The position numbers and the translations under genes were made by a program. A model generated the notes under the pieces. The model made no database searches, was not told the DNA's origin, and saw only the letters and a list, made by a program, of their open reading frames with translations. A DNA stretch of 64,000 bases from Zhengitettix transpicula (taxonomy: Eukaryota; Arthropoda; Insecta; Orthoptera; Tetrigidae), in assembly GCA_037074705.1 (NCBI GenBank), contig CM073591.1, positions 87,214,032-87,278,031 on the forward strand, given 5' to 3'. How positions within the stretch are numbered: position 1 is the first letter of the stretch; every line of letters starts with the position of its first letter. Below, piece by piece: positions 25,500 through 37,550 of the stretch.

Positions 25500-26530
25500 T
25501 TGCGGCACGCTCCTTGCAACCACACCGCAGCAGGTCTCCAGCGGTCCAATCTTAGAAAGGCTTACCTGCGGTAGGAGTAAGTACAGTAGGGATAACAACA
25601 ACCCATTCTCTACTAAATTAATTTATTGAAACAAATAAAAATTCATAATTACAAAATATAATGCTCCGACTAGGCAGTCATGAATCTCGGGTGTGTTGTC
25701 GCAAAATAGACTCGAGAAAACGGATTTTAGACAAAGTGCCCTACGCAACCATAACTGACGATATTGGTTACCAGATTGGGGGTCTCAGCCACACAGTGAC
25801 GTCCCTCGCAGCTGGTCATGGACTTGGTGCCTCTGGTGGAGTCTCGCTGAGCTGATCAATACTTGCACAGTCCAAAAATAAGAGAAACAGCTCACTGTCA
25901 CATCTCCAGTTAATGGAATGCCCTCCAGGCACCCACTTCTAGCGACCTATGTGTCCAACTGTCTTCCTATTGGTCTTTTTCATTTGTTTTGGACCAATCA
26001 CAGGACCTAGACAATCTGATGTCGAAAATTTCATCAGCTAGAAGCCCCTCTGCACCTGCTGTTTTCGGCCCAGAAAACCCCCCGGCTTTTAAGTAATGGA
26101 GGTATAGTTAAAATCTCCAGCTTGAATGGCACCAAATGGAATTTTCCACAGATGTTGGAAGAATCATTAAAACATGGTTGCTCACGCGATTAAACAAACT
26201 GACTAATATATCAGCATAAATAAATGAAAGAGACGTCTATCCTCAATAACGCGCTATAAGCTTAGCTCAGTGGAGGTTTAAAGTGACGCTACCACTGACA
26301 TCTTGAGTCCAACCTCAAAGGTTTGTCGACCACTGAAAGGGTTCTGGTTCGCCGCGTCCAGAACTCTGCATGCGCCCATCAAGATGGTTCCCAGAGTCAC
26401 CAGGCATCTCGCCGAAGGGTATTTGAAAGTTGCTCGTCTATTCGGAGACGGTGGCCGTAAATGCTACAATTGTTCTCCTACTCCGGGATGCAGATGAATA
26501 AGGTGTACCACCCAACAAAAAATTATGACC
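25500..26530. repeat. GC-richer unassigned block upstream of RASL10 exon
   Basis: Patches at about 25500-26110 and 26280-26530 have higher GC and broken short frames on the + strand (25661-25855, 26303-26497). The missing 5' exon of the RASL10-type gene could lie here or further upstream. I found no frame ending in a phase-1 donor that I would trust. Confidence 0.25.
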
Positions 26531-27123
26531 AGGCGGTTTCGCCATTCGTGCTATAGACGTACGACCACCTTGAATTGGTCTCAGTTACTGTAAAATAGCG
26601 AAATCCATCACCGAGCCCTTCAGCGACCCTCGCTTCTCATAAATTACTGTTAAATATATCGAACATTTACAATAGCTACTACAGGCTTCGACTTCAAAGA
26701 AGTCTCTTACAGAACCTCTTCATAGACAACGTTACGTGTGAAGGGGATTTCTTTATTGACAGAAAGTTCTGGCTCTACTGGAAACTGTCTACGGCTTGAA
26801 ACGAAATTCTAAGAATCAGTCTACATTATCTTTTGAAGATAAAGTTAGATCATGAGTTTCTATCATCTGGATTTTTAACTCCGTTATTACTAATCCTGTC
26901 CCACTACACAGTTCTGTATCTGAATGCATAAATCAGCTTGTTATTATAAACAAACGTTCAATACTGGCGTATAAATTCCGTATTAATTCCGTATTAACCC
27001 GACTGCCAACCTGAATATACAAGAATGTATACATTCACATCAACAGAGATATTTTTAGTTCTTCGCTTTGTTTGTACAAAATATGTTGAGGTACAGAATG
27101 TTAATGGGTATTGTTTGTTTCAG

Positions 27124-27275
27124 ACCTTGACCTAGATTACTTTGAGCGCGGTGGCGCCAATTCTCGAGAACTTCGACTGCCCACTCCTGAAGTTGAGGCG
27201 AGTCCTGATTCGCTAGATCTTGTCAAAGTGGTCTTACTTGGTGCTCCATCTGTGGGGAAGACGTCCATAATCCAG
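27124..27275 (+). CDS. RASL10: RASL10-type small GTPase, internal exon with P-loop
   Basis: First readable coding exon of a Ras-superfamily GTPase. The acceptor is TTGTTTCAG ending at 27123 and the donor CAG/GTAAAT begins at 27276. The exon starts with the last two bases of a split codon (phase 1), then 50 complete codons, and ends in phase 0. Numbering from the first complete codon, residues 1-31 are an N-terminal extension rich in Glu, Pro and Ser. Residues 32-50 are the first beta strand and the G1/P-loop GAPSVGKT (39-46), which binds nucleotide phosphates. RASL10 proteins share the G-A-x-x-V-G-K-(S/T) loop and the following I-(V/I)-x-Q-F. Because the exon opens in phase 1 there must be at least one upstream coding exon with the start codon; I could not identify it. 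The family assignment is strong; the true N-terminus is unknown. Confidence 0.9.
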
Positions 27276-29395
27276 GTAAATATTGTAATTAACTTTCGGA
27301 TGTTGTATTGCGCTTCTCAGGAATGTATTTTCCTTATTTGACCCCTTAATATTCAATTCTGTTGTCGAATATTTATTTTTCTTTTCATGGAAATATAAAT
27401 AATTAACCTAAAATTATTCTGGTTTTATATATAGTTTCTACAATGTAGTTCATTTCTTGGTTCTTTCAGAAACAAACCCAATTGTTTTGTTAAATATTTT
27501 CAATTTGAATAGTACTATCGTCCAAGTTGATAGTCAAGAGTTTGGTAACCATAAACCTTTTGAAACATTTTCTATAATTTAAGACCTTCTTCTAAGTGAC
27601 TAGTATACATTCCCCTCACACACCTTTAATAATATTTTCTAGATTTTAATTATTGTTATATACACAGTAAAAATATTCACAACTAGGTAAAAACATGTTA
27701 AATTAAAACTTACATCCACAACTCAGATTAAATTTTTATATTATTTGACGGGTGAAACTTTATAGTTTATTATATGATTCCCTAACCTCGTCTGATACCT
27801 AGTAATCACTATGAAGTCATAAGATATTACATAGATCTAAAATTTCCTTAAATAGCATGCTTCTTTATGCTACATGTTAGTATATGAACAGATATTTACC
27901 AAAAGTTAAATAACTTTATTTTTTATTATGCAGAAACTGAATTAGGTATACATGTTCGTACAATCAGCTATCTCAATTGTAAGTCAAAAGTTGTATATTT
28001 TCATAGACCTTTGGTTTCGTTAGATGAAATGTCACGTTTCGTTCGTGTAATGGATGACTTATAGCTGTTTTGAGATTAAATCCTCTAACGTTTGAGTCCT
28101 TTATTGTAGGCGTTTCATCAACAGTGGTAACGTAATAAAGCTATATGAGATTCTGATTATATGAGATATATTAAAAATGTTTCATGAAGTTCTTACGACC
28201 AGGTCCAGTCTGTTTCTATTCATCATATTCAATTGAACCTGCTGAAAATATATGAATTGAACTTTGCTGGATGTTTCATGAAACGTTTATAACTAGAAAA
28301 CTAAATTACTAATTAATGATTATCACTAGGCAAAGCATTTAGTATTTAAATTCTATAAGCATGACTTGTGAAATATTTAATTTACGGGATACCGTTCCTT
28401 GATTTGTATTAATTTTAATTCTACAACAATTATTATAATATCAATATTAAATCAGTCAGTATAAAACGTTTAATAAAAAAACTAATTCGTCATAAAATTC
28501 CTCAGACAAACACGACGTTTCTTCTTTACATTATAATCTCTTCATGTTTTAATTAACTACGAGATATTTAAAACATAAAACTTACATTCCGTTCTATGTA
28601 ATTACTGTTTCAACATTTACAAAAATTAAATAAATTCACAAATATAATGCATATAATATATACAATAATTTAGTTAGAGTATTATAGAATCATAAATAAG
28701 GTTGAATTTATAGTGTCATTTTAACCATTAATTACATTATTTTAGATCTTATTTGTAACACTTTTCTAATTTATCTCTATAAGTATTTTTTCTACTAATG
28801 AAAATATTTTATATTGACCCTATCAATATTTTTTATTATTGATATAAATCTAAATGCAGTGTTTCTCAGTGTAAAGAATAAATAAAATCTTTGAACCGAG
28901 TGAAATTATGTATTCGCGAAGTTTCGATGACGTACACTTCATAGTTTTCTAGAAAAGAGTTTGTCCGGTTTATCTGTCCTGGTTATAGAGAAGATTGCAG
29001 GTCTTCCCGCCCACCCCATCTCCTCGCTATAACCCGCCATCGGGTGACGTGTTGTTTCTCAGCGCTAGCGCGTGCCTCATCACGTGACTTCGCTTCTTTT
29101 CATATTACCTTAAAACGTCATCGAAACGTCGCGCATAGTGTCATTATTTTCACGCGGTTAGAAGCCCGAGAAGATTATATATTACATTTTGGATTGGATC
29201 TTTTCAAATAACTACAAAATTTAAATTATTAATTTATTTAAAAGTTCTAATGCCATAATTTTGAAATGGGTCAATCAGTTAATATTGTATCTTTTATAAA
29301 TTCGGTAAAACAATCAAAAACTTAGTTAAGATAATTGAAAATCTTAAAAGTATTGTCATATTTATTTCAAAAATTGTACAAGAATTATATTTCAG
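27276..29395 (+). other. RASL10 intron between P-loop and switch exons
   Basis: A 2,120 bp GT-AG intron in phase 0. It is mostly AT-rich low-complexity sequence with no recognisable repeat. The exception is a CpG-rich patch at 28985-29150, listed separately. Confidence 0.85.
28985..29150 (+). promoter_or_regulatory. CpG- and GC-rich patch upstream of RASL10 central exon
   Basis: In an otherwise AT-rich intron this segment is C-rich at its start (CCCGCCCACCCCATC) and rich in CpG. It has an E-box CACGTG and several ACGTCA/TGACGT (CRE-like) half-sites, for example around 29045 and 29115. It ends about 250 bp before the central exon. It could be an internal enhancer, an alternative promoter or simply the remnant of a repeat. 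This is a composition-based guess. Confidence 0.25.
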
Positions 29396-29762
29396 CAATT
29401 CGTCTGGAATGAATTTTCGGATGAGTACGTGCCCACGGACCGCAAGCATACCTATTACCCATCGGTGATAATAAATGAACAGATGTACGAGATGAAGATC
29501 TCCGACATTCCGGTGATCCCCTATTTTCCTGTGAACTCTTACTACGAGTGGACAGACTTCCGGTTCTACGGACTACGCAGCGCCACCGCGTACGTTCTAG
29601 TCTTCGACCTGTGCAACGTCGACTCCTTCCAGTACATACGAACTCTCAGGGACCAGATGACTGAGAGCAGGGACATGAGACATGTTCCTCTCTTAGTGGT
29701 TGGCAACAAGCAAGACCTCCTTCAACCGCACCCAGAGGTTATGGGAACTGCAGGAGTAACCG
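29396..29762 (+). CDS. RASL10: RASL10-type small GTPase, central exon (switch region to NKQD)
   Basis: The acceptor TTATATTTCAG ends at 29395; the donor CG/GTAAGG starts at 29763. The exon has 122 codons plus one base, joining the P-loop exon in phase 0 (IIQ then QFVWNEFS) and the last exon in phase 1. It contains the effector-loop PT (residues 63-64) and a G3 region reading SDIPVIPYFP (86-95). The usual DxxGQ of Ras is absent, so the catalytic Gln is missing, as in vertebrate RASL10 proteins. It then has EWTDF, GLRSATAYVLVFD (109-121), the DSFQYIR helix and the G4 base-recognition motif NKQD (154-157). Spacing and motifs match RASL10 better than classical Ras, Rab or Rho. GTP hydrolysis is probably slow or atypical, by inference from the missing Gln. 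The open frame runs past the donor to 29947, but that part is intronic and contains repeat sequence. Confidence 0.93.
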
Positions 29763-29817
29763 GTAAGGGGCTTTATTTATGGCTCAAATTACAATATGAA
29801 TGTGGTAATCCTTTGGG

Positions 29818-29954
29818 AGCGTTCTCAGCTCTTGCAGACGGAATATTTCTGGAGAGACGGATGAGACTACCATCGAGGATCTCTTATTCTCTCTCCATGC
29901 TTTTAAACCAAGGTTCTCACAAGCGGAGGTCCATCGGGCTGTTTTGAGAAGTTT
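29818..29954 (+). mobile_element. Family A retroposon, diverged 5' fragment
   Basis: Shares with full copies, in order, the arm-like CTCTTGCAG, GGAGAGACGGATGAGACTACC, TCTCTCTCC, AACCAAGGTTCTCACAAGC and CTGTTTTGAGA. It is highly diverged and truncated after the GTTTTGAGAGG position. It lies 55 bp downstream of the RASL10 donor at 29763, so the open frame that continues past this donor reads into the fragment. Confidence 0.65.
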
Positions 29955-30556
29955 ATTTTCAATCAGTCAATCAATTTATTTATTAAAACAGTTGATGACA
30001 CTTTTTGTTTTTTATTTATACTGTAACGGGCCATATATTGCAGAAATTCTCGATTTTAATTGGGTGAATGTTTGAGTATTAGATGTTGAACAAATTTATG
30101 CAAACGGAACCTATCTGTAATAATACAAATAAAAAACACCAAAAACACCCTCAATTCTCACAAGAACACAATTAAATAAAGCAATTTTCACAAGTCCTTA
30201 TTTTTCTGAATTGCTTATTCTGTTTTTCTTAATATAAACTCTGCCTCTAAGTTGTTGTTCTGTAAATTTGTGTTTCCATTTATTAATTCATAAGTTATTT
30301 ATCAACGTTACTGTGGGTTGACGATCGTTATTATCGTACGAGCGTAACCCCCTCCCCTACCCAAGGACACAGGATTTTTAGCGTTAAATGAATTTTGAAC
30401 CTCAGACCCTCTTTCAAAACTGTGAATTTAATAACTTACTAATCTTTCTGTTGTGCTAGTTTATTATATTGATTTGGTAAGTTTTTTCTACTTTACTTTG
30501 CCTTTATTTACTTTCTACAATTATACTATAAATCTAATCATTTGTAAATACCTCCT

Positions 30557-30602
30557 CTGTAGAAAAATACTTAAATAAGATACAAAAAAGTATCGAAACG
30601 TC
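30557..30602 (+). ncRNA. Hammerhead-ribozyme-like core
   Basis: CTGTAGA (30557-30563) is followed by a perfect 6 bp stem ATACTT / AAGTAT (30567-30572 and 30588-30593) and then GAAACGTC (30595-30602). An alternative shorter hairpin is GATAC / GTATC directly before GAAAC. The 3' part is identical to the motif at 25336 and its complement at 32843. The CUGANGA box reads CUGUAGA here, one substitution. An AT-rich region with AATAAA follows. Confidence 0.35.
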
Positions 30603-31221
30603 TTTACAATATAAATAAAAAATAAAGTGTTGTCAGTTGTTTTATTAATTCAAAACAGACGTTAAATTAACACTTTCAATTTATTTATATTAAATACTGC
30701 GGAATGCAGCAATTTTCAAGCGTCAAGTAATAAAAAAATAAAGCGTAATTAAAATTCCATATTTGGTTTACATTGAAAAAATTCATTTAATGAATAAAAT
30801 GGATTTACAATTAACCATTTTTTAATTGAGGTTTTGAAAACATTTAAACCTATGGAATGTACTTCCTTAAGTAATCTATTAAACATATAAATTAAAATAG
30901 AATTAAACCACTCTTTAGTCTTACTTAATCTTACATTAAGTGTCACAATGTGATAATTAAATTCGGTGGCATAGTTAGGTAATTCTGACCATAAACTTCA
31001 CAATCATAAGTTCATATTCGTAGTTATCAAGGATTTTTAAATGTTCTGATTAGTCTCATTAAGTAAATTTAACAAATAATGGTCTACAATATCATAATAT
31101 TTGGAACGAGTATTTTTTCAACTTTACTACCATTCCCCGCAAAATGCATGGTAGGCATGCAATTAAGGGAAACATATTTTCCGAATGCCGCAATATGTAT
31201 AAGGCACGGGATGATTTAATT

Positions 31222-31480
31222 AAACCCCTCTAGCACCATCGGAATGGCGTGGGACAAGAATCTACCTGATGCAGATTTTCAAGGGTTTGTTCTGCATCAA
31301 GGCGAATGCTAGGTAGGATTCCAAAACTACATTCGGGGCCCCAATTAACCTTTGGAATTCCTATTCTACCCTATTCTTCCGCATCCCCCCTTTTAAAACC
31401 CTACCTATACTATTAATCGGAAGGTGCTACCATGTGGATTATCCTCTTGTAGCATGTCCTTCTCAAAAAGAGCAAAAAAA
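31222..31480 (+). mobile_element. Family A retroposon, 3' half
   Basis: A diverged copy covering roughly the last 260 bp of the family. It has AAACCCCTCTAGC, GGAATGGCGTGGGACAAG, CTACCTGATGCAG and GGCGAATGCTAGGTAGGAT. It also has the end TTCCGCATCCCCCC with CTATTAATCGGAAGGTGC and an A-rich tail. No target-site duplication is visible. Confidence 0.8.
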
Positions 31481-32842
31481 TACGATTTGTAATTGAACAG
31501 TGCAATAATAATTTTTTACAGTAAAGACGACAAAAAGTAAAATAATATGATTATAGTTTAATGGATAATAATGATTCATTTATAATAAGTTCCTAATTTT
31601 GGGTAGTAGCAGATTCACATAACAGAAGAAACATCAGTAAAACCAAACCCAGTGCAGTGCCTCATTAATTAAAGTGAGAGACAATTTTTTTTTGCTGTGA
31701 AAGTCATATTCTGTAATTTAATGAATACTAAAATTGAAAATAACGTGGACTATCCTACAATTATATTTTACAAAATGCTCATGGATTAAAACATAGCTCT
31801 TTACTAATGACCAATAAAATGGCTCGATTTATTGGCACCGACCGTTTTATTAATCAATAAAGCGACCAAGATTAAAATATGATCGCATGGAATGAAAGTT
31901 TAATTGCTCAAATTTCCTAAATTAATATTACGTTTCACGTTAAAATTATTACTATTTTCTAATCACCATAATTATCTGTTGTTCAGAAATTTATACTCAT
32001 CTCTCAATCCCTGATTTTTCTGGCATTGTACCTATAAATTACACCGTTTTTATTCGCCATTAGGAAAGTATTCTTCTGTAATTATTTAACGTATCGGATT
32101 TTAACTCTGTGCAGAATTCCATGGTTAATACCTGTCTAAAGGCTTGGGTATAGTCTAGTAAAATACAAACTGACCACGAGGTGTCGAGACAATATTCTAC
32201 CACAGATGGTGACAGAAATTTTCGAAGATCTTTTTTACTCGTGTAAAATCTTGAGAGAAATTTAAATTTGAATATATTTGTGTTATTAGCTTTTAGAACT
32301 CTGTAGGTACTCTGTTAGTCCCAGAATCTAAAGTTTCGGATTTGTATCTTAAGTAGATGATACTATATGCGCACTAACAGTTTTTCATTTTAGAAGACAG
32401 TTCAGTATTTTCATGGCCACTTCTTGTGAGTTAGAAATAACAATCAGTATCAAATTTAAACAGAATAATTCAATTACATGCGTCGGCTTTTCCTTCTGAC
32501 AGGTATTGTAATTAGAAGAACTATTCAAGAGTAAATGAAATACGAGTATACACAAAGTATACAATTATTATAACTGAACGGAGGTATAACCATAAACGAA
32601 ATTTCGTGTACTGAACACACAATATTTTAAACAGGTTCGGAGGTTTACAAAAATAAAAATACTTAGACATTTTTCTAGTTTAATTTCAATTTATTACATT
32701 TATTTAGTCTGTTTCTACCTATATTTTACTGATTAATGGTTACTAAGGATTAATTTTTCATTCGAAACATAAAAGGTTCTTCGATATGTAAATGAATAAA
32801 TATACGGCCTATAGTAAGAAAATTATATTAAATTAACTATAA

Positions 32843-32873
32843 GACGTTTCCACCTCTTTTAGGGCCTCTTCAG
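32843..32873 (-). ncRNA. Hammerhead-ribozyme-like core, best match
   Basis: On the - strand, CTGAAGA is an exact CUGANGA box (32867-32873). It is followed by a short imperfect stem II (GCC / GGT around CTAAAAGA) and GAAACGTC (32843-32850). Both conserved hammerhead boxes and the GUC cleavage triplet are intact. Stem II is only about 3 bp with a G-U pair, and stem I does not pair obviously. The motif is probably the end of a Penelope-like element. Confidence 0.4.
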
Positions 32874-34093
32874 GTTGGACAGTTTGAATCGTTTTTATTA
32901 TAACTCATGCATGTAATTGAATTTCAGTTGCAAGAGGAAAGGCAGCAGGACCTTACCTCTAAATAATATGCATAATTTATATGCAAAATTATTAAAACTG
33001 GCCACCCCTAAGGGGACCTAAAAGAAACGCCATATAATTATTTGTTAATAAATAAATATAAATGAGTCAGAAAATTATTTATATTTTTATAAATGTCATA
33101 TATTTTTTATCGATCTTCTATGTGTGTTCCTTAAATTTCCAAACATTTTTTTAAAATAAGGTAATTACAATACAACTGGAGGCAGTGAATGAGATATCAC
33201 ATAAAAAACATTCTGATCAAAATTATGATTTTTATCAAATACGTTGTAAATACTCGTAGCCCACGTGACTAGTTTAATGTATAAAGGTAGAGGGTATCGC
33301 TTTACTCAAAGCGATAACATTACCACCTTTCTGATACCTGTGGTTTTAAAGCGTACTTTTGCTAATGGGTGTAATTACCCATTTCCACCCTCCTGTGCGA
33401 ATACCTTTAATCACCGTAGCGTCAGATAATGAGAGCTTTGCAATACTTTTCCATTTAACCAAGGCCGTTATTCCATTAAGTTAATTCTGGAATGTCCACA
33501 TTCACCCATTTATTTTTACACAACATATTCTTTTTAATTATAAGGACTTAACCTCATTACAGAACATTAAAAAATTTGAGATATGCCAGAATAGTTTTTT
33601 TAATTTTATAGGAACCTATTTTTAATGGATAATTTTTTTTTTGAGTTATAGGCCCACTGAAAGAATTCTGATATTAATTCTCATATCCAATATTTACAAA
33701 TGTGAATAATGTAACATTTCACCATTGCACTCTGCAATTGTTTTCGCGAAGAATCTTGTAGTGTTTTGATTTTTGTTTGAATATATTTGTTTGTAAAATT
33801 CGTTCATGATCTCCATGATTTTATTCACTAAATTCGAGGATTTACACTTTTCTTATAACAACAGCTACGATTTCTTTTATACCGTATAACCTGATAGAAT
33901 TTCATGTTTATAACTACTAAAATGATCTATTTATTAAACACCTTTCTCTTGGCCCTCTTCCATTGACTCTTTAAAGATTACGCATTCATGTAAACGAATA
34001 AAACTTAAATTTCCTGCATTGAAAACTGAAAACAATGAAGCCAGACCTGAACAATTGTCAGAAAATCGTCATTCAATTATCAATATAGCGACT

Positions 34094-34350
34094 GGTTAAC
34101 TAGAGTCTCCGGGCTGTAATTTAATGATCCTATACGACATTCACCTAAAAGTTATGCAGGGCAAACCCTAGAAAACATGAAATAGGTAGACAGTGCTCTT
34201 GGTACTAGTCCCACGTCCTTCCGATTGCGGGAGTGGGGTTTGCTGTGGGGTCGCTGCATTCCCTTCTCCGTGCCTCGACAAGTTTAGGAGGCAGCAGGCC
34301 GACATTTTCAATGGGGAAAGCCAACAACTCTAACCATATGCCCAGGTTTG
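34094..34350 (-). mobile_element. Family A retroposon, internal fragment
   Basis: Reverse-strand copy from GGTTAACTAGAG to ATGCCCAGG. It lacks both the poly(A) end and the 5' hairpin end. It contains CCCACGTCCTTCCGATTGCG, TTTGCTGTGGGGTCGC and TGCCTCGACAAGTTTAGGAG. Confidence 0.85.
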
Positions 34351-35242
34351 TAATATTAATCCTGTAATTGTTCCAACTGAGTGTATTTTGGTAGTCGTAG
34401 GTAAGTATATAAGAATTCGCTAAGCAGCCGACAATAGATAGCTATTTTTCAATTATTAGAAGAGTAACTTTTCGATATAATTGTATGAAAAGAATGTTGT
34501 GAACTACATGGAAGACGCACGCATAACAAACCAACGTCTTGTATAGTAATTCTCTCTTAGACAGCCTTCTTGAGTTTTATAATCCAAAACCTCGTATCGA
34601 AACACTGTTTTTTATTGCAAATTGAAATAATTACTGACCAAATAAATCTGGATAACTTCGGATATATCTCAATTATTCATTAGAATAATTTATGTTTTCA
34701 TTCTCACAAAGATGGTTAATAAAAGTTTTAGTTGCTGTGAAAGAGTGGTAAAGTGAAAATGAATCTGTTACAATATAGTTCTTATGCACCACTCAGAAAA
34801 ACTCTGAATCTGAACTACGGGCTGAAACCAAGCAACGGCTAATCCACGAGAACATTCTATAATATCTCAAGAGGACTCCCAAAACATCAATAATACGACT
34901 CCCCGAGGGAAAATATCTGACAAGAATCCTCCTTCAAGCTCCCAATACACTGATATCAATTTATTTCGGAAAACTGATTTAACCATGTTGTGAATTAAAC
35001 GACTTTTATTTGTAAAAATGCTTCTTCCAGCAGCTGGAACACATAACAATGACGTTTATTAAAAGTAGGAGTCAATTTTTATCTTTCAAGTGATGGAAAC
35101 GTATATACCCTAAAAATTAATTTATTCTTAACTGCAATCTCAGTGATTTAGAAACTAAATTAATAATAAATTAACATTTAGAAAATTTAACTTGACTTTT
35201 AATCTTCTTCTGTGTTCTAATAAATAAAACAGAGTGATTATT

Positions 35243-35268
35243 TGTATGTATATATGTATGTATATTCC
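35243..35268. repeat. (TATG)n-like microsatellite
   Basis: Short imperfect TATG/TA tract (TGTATGTATATATGTATG) just before the tandem array at 35385. Confidence 0.7.
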
Positions 35269-35384
35269 GCATACAGATCTACACACGTAGAGTAAATTTC
35301 ACCAAATTTCGTGCACGTGTTCCTCGTGACCAGAAAACAAACATTCTGGATTAGACATCTACCACCCCTAGGAGCGAGGTGGAG

Positions 35385-36140
35385 GGGGGAGGAAATATTC
35401 AAACATACAAAAACGGTCGATATTTAAATCGAATAAATATTTGTAGAGGTCAAAGAGATTGATAGTGTTTCTACCAATGTTATCTGTGTATAATTTCAAT
35501 CCTTGTGGCATGGGAAAAGAGCAGTCTGGGGTTGGAGCGGCGTTACAAGAAAAGAACGCAAAAACAACCGCGATTAAAGTGAAATCGGGTTTATGGATGT
35601 TTCTGAGTTTGTTTATGACAATATGGACAACGGGGGAGGGAGAAGCTGGTTGAAAATTGGCGGGGTATAAATTTTCAAACATCTAAACCGACCGATTTAT
35701 GCGTCGCATAAATATTTTTCGGGATTAATGAAATTTATAAAATTTCTTTACACGTTCTCTGTGTATAATTTCAACCTCTTTAGGGCTTGGAAGTAGAACA
35801 CCCTTAAGGATGGGGTTTGAGTGGTATTATGAAAAAATAACGCAAAAACAATCGAGATTGGACTCAAATCTGGGTTATGGATGTCGCTGAGTTTAATTAT
35901 AACATTCAACTTACCGTTTAACTCCAAAATCGTGGGTGGAAATTTTTGAACATGTTAAAACGGCCGATATATTTTTCCAAAGAAACTTTTTTGTAATCAC
36001 TGAGTTTAACCCCTTTCTGCTTGGGAGGGAACACATTTAGGCCTGCGGATGGAGGGTTGTTCTAAGATAATAATGCAAAATAAACCGGGGTTTATGGGGA
36101 TTTATGTCAACCGTGGCATCTCTGTGCACCCAGCTAGTTA
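35385..36140 (+). repeat. Tandem array, ~275 bp period, 2.7 units, with TE-end motif
   Basis: Anchors recur about 275 bp apart. CTGTGTATAATTTCAA is at 35484 and 35759. ACGCAAAAACAA with TTATGGATGT and GCTGAGTTT or TCTGAGTTT appears in units 1 and 2. CGGTCGATA, CCGACCGAT and CGGCCGATA mark the three unit starts. The array ends at 36125-36139 with TGCACCCAGCTAGTTA, the complement of the end motif seen at 6814 and 49958. This looks like an interspersed element with internal tandem units, not a satellite. Confidence 0.75.
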
Positions 36141-37504
36141 CTAATAAAAATGTAATAAATGCTTGTTAAATTACCCAAACTTTTCCTAATGTTTAATTCA
36201 ATTATCACTAACTTGAATTCTCGAGTCCACAGTTTGACAAAAATATACGCTCTTAAATTCGTTAGGTATGAGTTGCTGTACGCTTTCCAAATTTAATTTT
36301 ACGTCCATTGATATCTACAAACTAAGAGATCCTTGAGAAAATTTACTAAATGTATAACTTTACATACTTCTTCCAATAACGATAATTTTTATAAGTGTTT
36401 AAATAATAAAATTTTAATTTTAATTTTTGAATCCAATATTTTACCTAAAAAATGCGTTCTCTTATAAGTCGTCAAAAAGTATTTGTTAGAAAACGTTTAA
36501 CTGATGTCGGGAGTCGTACCCTAATATTGAGTTTAGTTGGCTGTTCGGCAAGTGCAAGTGATTTATAGCCAGAAAGTCGAGTTTTAAGCTCCCCTGGGTA
36601 CTGGAGGCCCCTTTCATCTCTAGCGCGCCAAAAAGTTACTCTGCAAAGTTAATATAAGGAATCGTCGTGGCAGAAGCGCCATATAAAAGTCGAGGGAAAT
36701 CTGGTTTTTACTGTTAATACTGTGTTCACCCACAGCGACATAAATTCAAAGCAGAAGAGAGGTTTTCCATTTGTAAAAGTAACACTCATTCGATTCGTAT
36801 TAGACAAACCAATAAATAAGACACTTTTAAACTTTTTCAAATTGAAAATAAGCAACTTTTAGGTCTTATAAATTATATTTCACACTTTGACCTCAAATTT
36901 TACAACAATCAAAACCTCATTCTGAGGAGATTTTCAAAGCTTGTGTAATGAAAATTCATGTCGTAGAGGAATACTTTTCTCAGTTCACCACTTCAATTTT
37001 CAAAACAGTAATTTTCCTTCATGTATCGCTTTTCCGACTATTCTAATTATTTGGATCGCCGTGGTATATAATGAACCAACAGTTCTTAGGGTCCTCAAAC
37101 CAGGCATTTGTTTATATTCAAAGTATTGCTAATATGAAAACGTATTTTATGCATGAAATTATATCCCCGAAACAGAAGTAGGAATTTAATAGGGAAAATA
37201 TATCTACACTTAAGGGGTAGTTCAATAAATGGTAAATTAAATAAATTATAAGATAACAATATATATCGAGTTCTTTTAAGATGGTTTATTCTCCGAAATA
37301 AATGATTCATATTCTCAATTTTGTTGGAGAGGACAATTTAATTACTTTACTGCAAATTCTTGCATTCCACTATCGATTTTTTTATTCGCTTCGTGAGATA
37401 TCAAATTAATTTTGTCCATTTTTCATGTTTTACAAATTTTAAATTCATTATCTTGAATTAAACTTTGTAATTGTAATCATTTCCTATTTTATTGTAATCT
37501 TGTA

Positions 37505-37550
37505 TTGAAGTATCCTATTTCCTCGACCGAGGACTAATGGACTTAATAAT
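37505..37550 (+). other. Degenerate Penelope-type end motif
   Basis: TTGAAGT, then a perfect hairpin TCCTCG-AC-CGAGGA (37520-37533), then CTAATGGACTTAATAAT. Compared with the motif at 25312 the order is the same but the GAAACGTC part is mutated. Low confidence. Confidence 0.2.

Noticed and set aside
29429..29947. Single-exon 172-codon gene
   Set aside because: The GTAAGG donor at 29763 and exact phase match to 54208 show that it is an exon. The last third is intron and retroposon sequence.
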